Below, piece by piece: positions 10,575-20,900 of a stretch of DNA of 64,000 bases. A model generated the notes under the pieces. The model was not told the DNA's origin and searched no databases. It was given only the letters and a program-made list of their open reading frames with translations. A program made the position numbers and the translations under genes. Origin of the DNA: Antilocapra americana (Eukaryota; Chordata; Mammalia; Artiodactyla; Antilocapridae); assembly GCA_007570785.1 (NCBI GenBank), contig ML660203.1, positions 9,835,524 to 9,899,523 of the forward strand. The letters are read 5' to 3'. Position 1 is the stretch's first letter. Each line of letters starts with the position of its first letter.

Positions 10575-13459
10575 ATGAGCAGCTGTGGATGTGACTGGTG
10601 ATAGAACCAAGGTCCGATGCTGTAAAGAGCAATACTGCATAGAAATCTGGAATGTTAGGTCCATGAATCAAGGCAAATTGGAAGTGGTCAAACAGGAGAT
10701 GGCAAGAGTGAACATCGACATTCTACGAATCAGCGAACTAAGATGGACTGGAGAGGGTGAATTTAACTCAGATGACCATTATATCTACTACTGTGGGCAG
10801 GAATCCCTTAGAAGAAATGGAGTAGCCATCATAGTCAACAAAAGAGTCTAAAATGCAGTACTTGGATGCAATCTCAAAAATGACAGAATGATCTCTGTTC
10901 ATTTCCAAGGCAAACCATTCGGTATCACGGTAATCCAAGCTTATGCCCCAACCTAACACTGAAGAAGTTGAAGTTGAACGGTTCTATGAAGACCTACAAG
11001 ATCTTTTAGAACTAACACCCAAAAAAGATGTCCTTTTCATTATAGGGGACTGGAATGTGAAAGTAGTAAGTCAAGAAACACCTGGAGTAACAGGCAAATT
11101 TGGCCTTGGAGTACAGAATGAAGCAGGGCAAATGCTAATAGAGTTTTGCCAAGAGAACACACTGGTCATAGCAAACACCCTCTTCCAACAACACAAGAGA
11201 AGTCTATACACATGGACATCACCAGATGGTCAACACCGAAATCAGATTGATTATATTCTTTGCAGCCAAAGATGGAGAAGCTCTATACAATCAGCAAAAA
11301 CAAGACTGGGAGCTGACTGTGGTTCAGATCATGAACTCCTTATTGCCAAATTCAAACTTAAATTGAAGAAAGTAGGGAAAACCACTAGACCATTCAGGTA
11401 CGACCTAAATAAAATTCTTTATGATTATACAGTGGAAGTGAGAAATAGATTTAAGGGACTAGATCTGATAGACAAGAGTGCCTGATGAACTATGGACGGA
11501 GGTTCGTGACACTGTACAGGAGACAGGGATAAAGACCATCCCCAAGAAAAAGAAATGCAAAAAAGCAAAATGGCTGTCTGAGGAGGCCTTACAAATAGCT
11601 GTGAAAAGCAAAGGAGAAAAGGAAAGATATTCCCATCTGAATGCAGAGTTCCAAAGAATAGCAAGGAGAGAGAAGAAACCCTTCCTTAGCAATCAATGCA
11701 AAGAAATAGAGGAAAATAACAGAATGGGAAAGACTAGAGATCTCTTCAAGAAAATTAGAGATACCAAGGGAACATTTCATGCAAAGATGGGCTCCATAAA
11801 GGACAGAAATGGTATGGACCTAACAGAAGCAGAAGATATTAAGAAGAGGTGGCAAGAATACACAGAAGAACTGTACAAAAAAGATCTTCACGACCCAGAT
11901 AATCACAATGGTGTGATCACTCACCTAGAGCCAGACATCCTGGAATGTGAAGTCAAGTGGGCCTTAGAAAGCATCACTACAAACAAAGCTAGTGGACGTG
12001 ATGGAATTCCAGTTGAGCTACTTCAAATCCTAAAAGATGATGCTATGAAAGTGCTGCACTCAATATGCCAACAAATTTGGAAAACTCAGCAATGGCCACA
12101 GGACTGGAAAAGGTCAGTTTACATTCTTATCCCAAAGAAAGGCAATGCCAAAGAATGCTCAAACTACCGCACAATTGCATTCATCTCACACGCTAGTTAA
12201 GTAATGCTCAAAATTCTCTAAGGCAGGCTTCAGCAATACGTGAACCGTGAAATTCCAGATGTTCAAGCTGGTTTTAGAAAAGGCAGAGGAACCAGAAATC
12301 AAATTGCCAACATCTGCTGGATTATCGAAAAAGCAAGAGAGATCCAGAAAAACATCTATTTCTGCTTTATTGACTATGCCAAAGCCTTTGACTGTGTGGA
12401 TCACAATAAACTGTGGAAAATTTTCAGAATACCAGATGGGAATACCAGACCATTTGACTTGTCTCTTGAGAAACCTGTATGCAGGTCAGGAAGCAACAGT
12501 TAGAACTGGACATGGAAAAACAGACTGGTTCCAAATAGGAAAAGGAGTACATCAAGGCTGTATATTGTCACCCTGCTTATTTAACTTATATGCAGAGTAC
12601 ATCATGAGAAACACTGGGTTGGAGGAAGAACAAGCTGGAATCAAAATCGCCGAGAGAAATATCAACAACCTCAGATATGCAGGTGACACCCCCCTTATGG
12701 CAGAAAGTGAAGAGGAACTAAAAAGCCTCTTGATGAAAGTGAAAGAGGAGAGTGCAAACGTTGGCTTAAAGCTCAATATTCAGAAAACTAAGATCATGGC
12801 ATCTGATCCCATCACTTCATGGGAAATAGATGGGGAAACAGTGGAAACAGTGTCACACTTTATTTTTTTGGCCTCCAAAATCACTGCAGATGGTGATTGC
12901 AGCCATGAAATTAAAACACGCTTACTCCTTGGAAGGAAGGTTATGACTAAGCTAGACAGCATATTGAAAAGCAGAGACATTACTTTGTCAACAAAGGTCT
13001 GTCTAGTCAAGGCTATGGTTTTTCCAGTAGTCATGTATGGATGTGAGAGTTGGACAGTGAAGAAAACTGAGTGCTGAAGAACTGATGCTTTTGAACTGTG
13101 GTATTGGAGAAGACTCTTGAGAGTCCCTTGTACTGCAAGGAGAGCCAACCAGTCCATCCTAAAGGAGATCAGTCCTGAGTGTTCATTGGAAGGACTGATG
13201 TTGAAGCTGAAACTCTAATACTTTGGCCACCTCATGTGAAGAGTTGACTCACTGGAAAAGATCCTAATTCTGGGGAATATTGGGGGCAGGAGAAGGGGAC
13301 GACAGAGGATGAGATGGCTGGATGGCATCACTGACTCGATGGACATGGGTTTGGGTGGACTCCGGGAGTTGGTGATAGACAGGGAGGCCTGGCGTGCTGC
13401 AATTCATGGGGTCGCAAAGAGTCGGACACGACTGAGCGACTGAACTGAACTGAACTGAA
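10575..13459 (+). mobile_element. BovB (RTE) LINE, near full length, inactive
   Basis: A 2.9-kb copy of the ruminant BovB retrotransposon. The 5' part encodes an AP-like endonuclease: 10585-10851 and 10943-11485, with 'GDWNVKV', 'QIDYILCSQRW' and 'SDHELL'. The middle encodes reverse transcriptase: 11478-12200 and 12247-13077, with 'NYRTIAFIS', 'FIDYAKAFDCVDH', 'GVHQGCILSPCLFNLYAEYIM' split as usual. The 3' end is the conserved tail followed by ctgaa pentamers (13436-13459). Defects: a TAA at 10849-10851, stops at about 10955, a frameshift at about 11480, a stop at about 12198, a frame change near 12420-12440, and YAGD in place of the catalytic YADD at about 12677. Hence not autonomous. Inserted next to or within the mariner remnant. 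BovB spread by horizontal transfer in vertebrates is established; this copy is an ordinary genomic descendant. Confidence 0.95.
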
Positions 13460-14520
13460 TGAAGAACAGTGAGAGAGAGAAAAGCAGCTCCTGAATAGGA
13501 GGAGCTAGGCTAGTGTCATCAACTAGGATATGGTGCCCTACTGAATACAAACAATTTCAGAAAATACCAACATCAGACAGTCACTCTGTGACCATGATGG
13601 ATCAAGAAAAAAACAAAACCACCTCCATAAACTTACTGATTATTAACAAACAAGAATATTGCCCCAACCACACACACACACACACACACACACACAAAGA
13701 CCAAATATCCCCCTATCCTGGGTGAGGGACTGCAACTTCTTAACCAATTACAGCTTTAGTCACTCTTGGTTCTTCTCCCTTTTTCAGGTAAGAATTACTA
13801 AAATACCCATCAGAATTACTTTCATCTTAACAGCATCCAATCTAGAGAAAAGGCCTGCTTCCTGGAAATCTCCCCCAAATTACCTAATACAAGCTCCAAT
13901 TCTGTAAATTCTTTCCAGCACCCTCTTCCTGAGATGCCCCCTGCGCCTCAGGCTGTGCCTCCACTCCTTAGGAGGAGACAACAAGCCCAGCCTTGTTCCA
14001 GCCTTGTTCAACAAGACAAGTGTTCTAGGCAGTCTTCGGCTGGGGGGGCACTGACAATAGTGAGAGCCCCCAGAGGCTAACTGCTTCTATTATGCCTCAA
14101 GGGGAACTGCACTCACGCATTCGAAGTCTTTAAAAACTAGGATTTTGAGGGTTCCGGACAGAATGCCTCTTGCCAGGCTGTTTCTCCTCATGAGATGTCT
14201 CCTTTCCCGTCTACAGGGAGGAGGCTTTTGTTTTCCGACCTCCCAAGTTGAAATCCAGCCTGTTGGGTGAGATTTTTGAAGTAAAACCCCTTAGTGAGGT
14301 GAGCGCCTCCACTTCCAACTTCGAGTTACTTAAACACTAGCATACCCCACGGGGACACGGTGGAGGTGGCAGCAGAGAAATTAAAGCCCCAAAGAGTTCA
14401 TATTACTGAATGCCTCACCCACCTCCCTAACTCAGGAGAAACAGCCCCAAATTCACTCCACAAGAGACGCTGAACAGCCTGGGTTCCCTGCTCCTCCAAA
14501 AGCTGAGGTAAGAACAGCCA
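13460..14520. other. flank upstream of EIF2S2 promoter
   Basis: Unique sequence that becomes GC-richer toward 14500. No exon recognised. Holds a (CA)n microsatellite. Confidence 0.5.
13669..13696. repeat. (CA)14 microsatellite
   Basis: An uninterrupted CA dinucleotide run. Confidence 0.98.
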
Positions 14521-14618
14521 CCGGCAAAATCGCACCTTCCGGGCCGGCTTCCTCAGCGTCGCCCACGCGTAGGGGTCGCTGGGCAGTCGCCGCGCTAGTG
14601 CCTGCCTCTTCCGGGCGG

Positions 14619-14638
14619 ACTACAAGTCCCAGCTTGCC
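14619..14638 (+). promoter_or_regulatory. ZNF143/THAP11-like element
   Basis: ACTACAAGTCCCAGC matches the 'ACTACAAyTCCCAG' promoter motif with one variant base. An ETS core lies just 5 bp upstream. Confidence 0.6.
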
Positions 14639-14700
14639 GTCGCTCGGCGTCGCCTGGTAACTCGCGCCAGTCGGCGCGCGCTAGGTCGGCTTCTCCGCGC

Positions 14701-14732
14701 GCCTGCGCATTGGCAGTCTCTGCGCAGGCGCA
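14701..14732. promoter_or_regulatory. paired NRF-1-like sites
   Basis: GCCTGCGCA at 14701-14709 and the palindromic TGCGCAGGCGCA at 14721-14732 fit the NRF-1 consensus. The two are spaced by 11 bp and carry ATTGG between them. Confidence 0.7.
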
Positions 14733-14739
14733 TTTATAA
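14733..14739 (+). promoter_or_regulatory. TATA-like box
   Basis: TTTATAA lies 30-36 bp before a CCCTTTC pyrimidine tract (14769-14775) that would be a suitable start site. TATA-like elements are unusual in CpG-island promoters. Confidence 0.45.
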
Positions 14740-14779
14740 CGCTTGAGAGGCGAGGGCGGGGTGTCGTTCCCTTTCGCTG

Positions 14780-14910
14780 ATGCAAGAGCCCAGTGCGGTG
14801 GTGGGAGAAGTGTCGGCTGGAGCAGCGCTGAAGCCGGGGCCTGGGGCTGACCCGTCACACTTTCCGTCCTTGCCGAGCCCACTCGAGTCGCAGCCATGTC
14901 TGGGGACGAG
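14780..14910 (+). CDS. putative overlapping uORF in EIF2S2 mRNA
   Basis: An ATG 116 nt before the main start, in the +2 frame relative to it, stays open through all of exon 1. After the exon 1-exon 2 splice it closes with a TGA at 19607-19609. The peptide would have 44 residues and overlap the main start codon. Its start context is poor (C at -3, C at +4). It is only relevant if transcripts begin far enough upstream of 14780. Confidence 0.4.
14896..14910 (+). CDS. EIF2S2: EIF2S2 coding exon 1
   Basis: Only five codons, MSGDE, ending exactly at GAG|GTGAGG. It was found from the protein, since it is far too short for an ORF scan. The 5' UTR probably starts near 14769. Confidence 0.95.
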
Positions 14911-17900
14911 GTGAGGGCCTGAGACTGGCACTATGGCTAGGGACCAAGGCGGTGAGCCAGACCCACCCCAGTATGAGAGACTGGGCCTGCGGCCTAGTGG
15001 CCGGCCGCCGCCATGTGGGGCAGCCGGGCCTAGGCGACCCGGAGCGGTAGAGCCGGCGAGGGCTCCGGAGCCCTGGCTTGGCGGTTCCCGACTCTCCTCA
15101 GGGCGGCGGCGCGATGGCCGGCGTCCTCCCGTGGCCAGCGTTTCCGGAATGTGAGAGCACGTAGAGTTGTCCTCCAGAAGAGGGCTTGAATACCCGGTTC
15201 TTGCCCCAACTGAACGAGACTGGGGCTGGCGACTCCTGCGTTCCTTTCGATTTGATTCTGCAGCTCCAACTCTCCCTCGCTGGGCGCTGGTAGTGCTGAG
15301 AGGAGCGTCTCTCGGCTCTAGTAGAGCGGCCGCGTTTCAAACTTTGCAGGCTGGCTTGTCCTGCCCGGCATCCACTTTTGTTCTTATCTAGAGCATTTTT
15401 TTTTTTTTTAAGACGGGAGACAAGGGGAGAAGGCAAGAGGAAAACATCCTTCAGCCTGAAAAAGTGATTAACCTGGGGAAGTTTTAGGGCGGGAGTCCCT
15501 GAGCCTGCCTTAGCATAGCTCTCTGCGACGTCAGCGGGAAGTCCGGGCTGCAAAGCTGCCTGGGTCTTTTTCCACCGTCTTGCTTGTACCTCAGCAAATT
15601 TCTTCAAGTCCCTTTTTGGTCAGGTTTACCGCAGTTTATTTAAATTAAGTTTTTAATTAATTTCTGTAGACATTCGAGTGATTGGCCAGTAGGGCCTTGG
15701 AGAGCAGAGAAAAATTCGAAGCTTTTTTGAGCTTTGTCATTTGAGGTGGGTTCCGAAAATGCTTTGAATTTCTTCAAGTAGTGGAAAGGATTCAGAGCAA
15801 GGAAGCAAAATATTATCCAACTTGGTTAGAGTTAATTCCTTAAAATAGAGGTAGTGGCTAGTTCATGGAGGAATTTGAAGATAAATTAAAGGATTTGGAT
15901 TTTATTCTGGAGGCTATTCCAAGCTCTCATTTGATTCTCATGACGCCCCTTTAAGATGTGTATTATTGTTATGTCCATTTCAGAAATGAGAATACTGAGG
16001 CTTCTAGAGAGTTGTGTGATGTCCGTGATCAAATAGTAAGTGACGGAGTCAGTAGTATTTAGAATTCCAAATCTCTGTTTGGTGCCTAGGAGACTCTCAG
16101 GAAAGAAACTGAGTCTAAGGAAGTATGTGATTCCTGCTTTGGAGGTCATGGTTAGACGTTGCTGTCCACCATTGTCTTTCAAAAGTTCTGAGAGTGGCGT
16201 TGTGTCATGCTTGTTTTGTTTCTATTCATTTTCTAAGCTTTTCATTACCTTGAACAAGGAAGCACCTATATACCAGAGAGTTCTCTGGGGTGCTGTTCTG
16301 TGTTTTATGTGGTAAAGTGCTCACAGGTGTTGTAAGAGATCTACTACTAATTGTACAGGAGGTAAAAATAGAGCAGTTTGGAGGGCTGGAGCGTTCAGTT
16401 TTAGCGTTGGGATTACATGGTGAAAGAAGTGGAATATTACTGAAGGGTGAAAAGTATTTTGTCAAACAGAGATGGCAGAACCAGCATTCCAGCAGACTTT
16501 GAATAAAGTATTAAAAAGCTTTGCATTTCTCAGATCTACCAGTCCATTTTGTGAACTGGAAATTACTGCCCAGGGAAGTTAATTTGCCCAACGTCACAGA
16601 GCAAGTTAGTGGAACTAGAATCCCACCTTTGCCTTCCACTCTGAAGGTAGGTGCAGGTTCTGGTTCCTCTAATCCTGTTGGATAGAGAAGTTTTCTTAAG
16701 ACTAGTCCTTAACTTCTGGCTACTTTAAGGCTTCTAAGGATCAAGTGAAAAATCGGTAGGTGGAAATGATAAACTGTTAGGGACGTCCTACAGCAGAAGT
16801 AGTCCTGCCTGGTAGCCAGGATAGAGGATTAAAGAATCTACTAATAAAAAGTAATTTATTTATTTTTTCACATTTCCTGTTTTTCTTTTAATTTTTTAAT
16901 GTATGCTGCTGCTGCTAAGTCGCTTCAGTCGTGTCTGACTCTGTGCTACCCCGTAGATGGCAGCCCACCAGGCTCCCCCATCCCTGGGATTCTCCAGGCA
17001 AGAACACTGTAGTGGGTTGCCATTTCCTTCTCCAGTAGTTACCATAAACTACACACTTCCTTCCAAACCTGGCAAGCCAGCCCAAAACTCACATAGCATA
17101 ATCTTCTTTAAATTGACCTCTGAAAAGCGGTATTCTAGAAATATGATTGCTGCCATGTGAGGAAAGTTCCCTAATCTGGAGGCATCAAAGTGCTGTCAGT
17201 AGCTAAGATCATTGCTTATTACTGGGCCCCATTCACAAAATATCTGAATACTGGGTTTTCACACAACACGGTAAGTTGTTTTACAAAAGAAACTGAATGA
17301 AAAATGGAATGTGTATTGTATGAAGTATACAAAACACAGAAGAACACAATACAAATAAAAGTCTCCCAGAATCTTATCACCCCGAGATGACCACACAGCA
17401 TTTGTTCTGCTCACCTTGCCTCTCTGGGTTCTTTTGCAGTTCATTCCTGCCTTCTTGGTTTGGTGCCTTCTAGGCCTTAAAGTTATCTTGAGTAAGGTAT
17501 GATAGATGTGAGTAGGCTTCCAATTTGCTAAAGCACTTTAGTCTGTTGTCAGGGTAATTTTTGCTGGTGTCCCTTTTCCTCACCTTCTTCAACCCAACCC
17601 GGTGTGGGAAATTAAAAAGAGAAAACATTTGAAGACTTTATTGTAGACTTAAAAAGATAGCTCAAGAGTCTGATTTTCCATAAGCACACTGTGAGCAACT
17701 GTTTGCTGCTCAGATCCCAACTAGTCTGAAAAAACATCTGGACTGTGATAATTTGTTAAATCAGATATAGAAGTCTTTTTAAAAAAAAAAAACACATTTA
17801 GGTCAAGACTGTCATGGCCTTGTGGTTTGAGGGAAGTCTACTTTGGGTACTGTTCAGGAATCCCTGGTTTCCATATTTTTGAACTCTAGTTTTGCTGAGT

Positions 17901-20900
17901 GGTGTGAATAAAATGAAGGGATGAATATATGTCTTCAGTATCCAGAGACAGTAATTGGGAGAGATGTTAATTACCTTAGTGTATAATTCTTGCATATTTA
18001 TAGCCCTTTTCAAGGCTACAACCATAATGTTTCCCTGTGGACCTATATGAATGTTTTTAACAGGGCAGTTGTGAGGATGTCCCTCTCATCTTTGGTCTGT
18101 CTTGCTGAATAATAGTTAAAAGATAATTAATATTCTAGGCAAACTTGATACTGAAAAAAAAATGCAATAAATGGTGTGTAAGCCCTGCCAGACAACCAGA
18201 TTTATAGTGCTTGGAGTGTTATCTGTCCTTTTGCCAAATCTCCATATTTTAGGAATGAGGATGAATTATTGCTTCTTGCCTGGAACGATTACAACACTGT
18301 AGTTAGGGTGACCCAAAACCTAGTAGGTCAGCAGTGGGGAACTCCTTCCTCCTGACTCTCCTGTTTACTACTCTTAAGTTTGCCAAACTATGTTCCTCAG
18401 ACTGACTGCTTTCCAGAATTAATCATTTATACAGTTAGAGCATTCTTAAGGTAGGAGGGGATAACTTTGAAATGAGGGTGTATCAATTTCCACAACATCT
18501 TGCAGATCCTTCTTTATTGGGTGAGGATGATACTATACCACTCTCCCTTATTACAGACCATAGTTTGGTTTCAGTGTAGTTCAGTTTCCTTAATGTACTT
18601 GGGACATAAAGGAATTTAAGTTAATTACAATCAATTTGGGATTTTTTTTTTTTAGTTTCTTGATATGTCTTAAAGATTAGATCACCCTGAGTTGATGGAT
18701 TTTGGTGATAGGAATCAAGACATACCATGCTTTGTCAACTCTAAAGCATTATATATAAATTGTATAATAATTGCTAACATTTATTGAGTACTTTTGTACC
18801 AGGTACTATGCCAAGTGTTTTATGTATATTTACCTTTCGGTGCTGTGCTTAGTTGCTCAGTCATGTCTGATTCTTTGCCTGGATTCTCCAGGACTAGAGT
18901 ATGTTTTCATGCCCTCCTCCAGGGGATCTTCCCAACCCAGGGATTTAACTCAGGTCTCTCGCATTGCAGGTGGATTCTTTACCTTCTGAGCCCCCAGGGA
19001 AGCCTATTTACCTTTTTTAGGTTTCATTTTGGTTCTGCTACTGAAATCCACTTTACAGTTGAGGCGTGGATAGGGCAAGAACTTATCTGGGGTAACAAAA
19101 GTAAAAACCAGAATTAGGATTTGAATTTAGTAAATTAGGTTCTGGACTTGTGCTTTAAACATTTTATCTTTTAATGTTCTAGAAGAAAAAAAGAGTTAAA
19201 AGTTGTATAGAAGTTTCTTTTACTCAGATTTGTTATATGAAGGGTTGATGATGGATTTCTTTAAAGGTTTGTCTGAATTTTAGAATGAAAAAACATTTTT
19301 AAGTTTTTTTAAAATGATGTCAAGTCTCCTGGTGTAGCAACCCAGGCTACCAAACTTAAATAAAACATGTACGACTTGTCTGGGCTTTGGTTTTCTCATT
19401 CATAAAGCAAGGGACGAAGCTTGGGTTATTATAATGCTAAGCTCCCTTTTCTAAATTCTATTATCTTGTGATAATTTATGAATTAAAAAACAGTACATGT
19501 GTTTTTTTAAGAGCATTCCTTTTGAGACTACAGCATGTTTGTTACGTGAGCATCATTAAAAATAATCACGATTCCGATTTTTTTTTCTTCTTATCTTTTA
19601 AACAGATGATTTTTGATCCTACTATGAGCAAGAAGAAAAAGAAGAAGAAGAAGCCTTTTATGTTAGATGAGGAAGGGGATGCCCAGACAGAAGAAACCCA
19701 GCCCTCAGAAACAAAAGAAGTGGAGCCAGAGCCAACTGAGGACAAAGATGTAGAAGCTGATGAAGAAGACAGTAGGAAAAAAGGTAAGTGGTAAACATGA
19801 GAGAGTCAATATTGTTCTGGAAGACCTCGTTCTTTTCCATCGGTGTTTTGGATTTTGTGCACACAATGACCCTGGCATCCTGAGAGGCTGTAACAGTGAA
19901 GCTGAGGCCATAAACATTCTGGGCACATGGGACCTTGCCAGGGAAGATTCTACCAAATCCACAGGACACAGCATATGGTCCCCTAGCCAGGTAATTTCCT
20001 ACAAAACTTTGAGTTGACCTGCCATTGTGTTTTTAGAACCATCACCTTTTTAGTTGTGGAGGAATTAATGTGCTAATTAATACCAATTTCTCTAATTCTG
20101 GTGACTTGATTAATAGCTGAAACATTGGTTTAACTTAACACTTTACCTTTTGCTATTTGTTAATAATCGATAATCTCAATTATCTTTTAGATGCTTCTGA
20201 TGATCTAGATGATTTGAATTTCTTTAATCAGAAGAAAAAGAAGAAAAAATCAAAAAAGATATTTGATATTGATGAAGCTGAAGAAGGTATAAAGGTAGTA
20301 TTGCTTTCTTATTGAAGGTAAAATTTGACCTCTTGAAAGGTTTGCTAATGGCTGATGTTTCTCCTTCTTTGTCTCATCTCTTACTAGTTTTGCTTTTTTA
20401 ATTAAGGATTTAGTCACTACTGTTAAGGTCATTTTCTTGGCATTGTGTCTGACTAGGTATTTTAAAGGAATTATGGTTCAGAGGAATGTAAATTTAGTTT
20501 TTACACATTGTATTGTGTGCCATTAAGATGATTACAGAATGCCACTTGTCATTAATCATACTGAGATTGGCTGAGGAGAGATATTTCTGTGAGAAATGCT
20601 GTAGAGCAAATATCCCTATGATTTCTTCTGTTAAACTTTTGGTAGCATGTTGAGGATACAGATTTACGTGTATACCTCTGAGCAGCAAAGAATGAACCCC
20701 GGCCTCTGGTGGTTGGTGGCTGATGATTTTATGGCCTGTTCTCCTACAGGAGAACCAGAGCAATCAGGCTGGTTTTATGGAATTCTCTGATCTTGTGGGG
20801 GACCTGAGGACCTGTAATTGTCTTATTACTGGATTGATTTCTAATATAAATATCTCAGAGTTTCTTTGAATAAAGAGTAGAAAGATGGGTGGATAAGTAG

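Larger units (their letters stand above)
14525..15120 (+). promoter_or_regulatory. EIF2S2: EIF2S2 CpG island promoter
   Basis: The only strongly CpG-rich block in the window, around exon 1. It contains ETS-type CTTCCGG cores (14537-14543 and 14608-14614), a ZNF143-like element, two NRF-1-like sites, an ATTGG (inverted CCAAT) at 14709-14713, a GC box at 14754-14761 and a TATA-like TTTATAA at 14733-14739. This set is typical of ubiquitously expressed housekeeping genes. No opposite-strand first exon was recognised, so a bidirectional promoter is possible but unsupported. Confidence 0.88.
14911..19605 (+). other. EIF2S2: EIF2S2 intron 1
   Basis: A 4.7-kb intron. Its 5' part is the downstream half of the CpG island. 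The rest holds a Bov-A2 unit, a Bov-tA and probable MIR traces near 15940-16030 and 16555-16670. An ATG in a GCCGCCGCC context at 15012 lies in the intron and is not a start. Confidence 0.9.

Noticed and set aside
10943..13077. Apparent endonuclease and reverse transcriptase genes
   Set aside because: They are pieces of one broken BovB LINE with stops, frameshifts and an altered active site, not host genes.
14595..14931. Divergent gene from the CpG island (frames on the - strand)
   Set aside because: No conserved protein or donor site was recognised; the frames follow from high GC content.
15006..15154. Start codon in a GCCGCCGCC context with an open frame
   Set aside because: It lies inside EIF2S2 intron 1; the true first coding exon and its donor precede it. 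High GC explains the open frame.
19760..20017. 85-codon frame after EIF2S2 exon 2
   Set aside because: Intron 2 sequence; exon 2 ends at a strong GTAAGTG donor and exon 3 restores the eIF2 beta frame.
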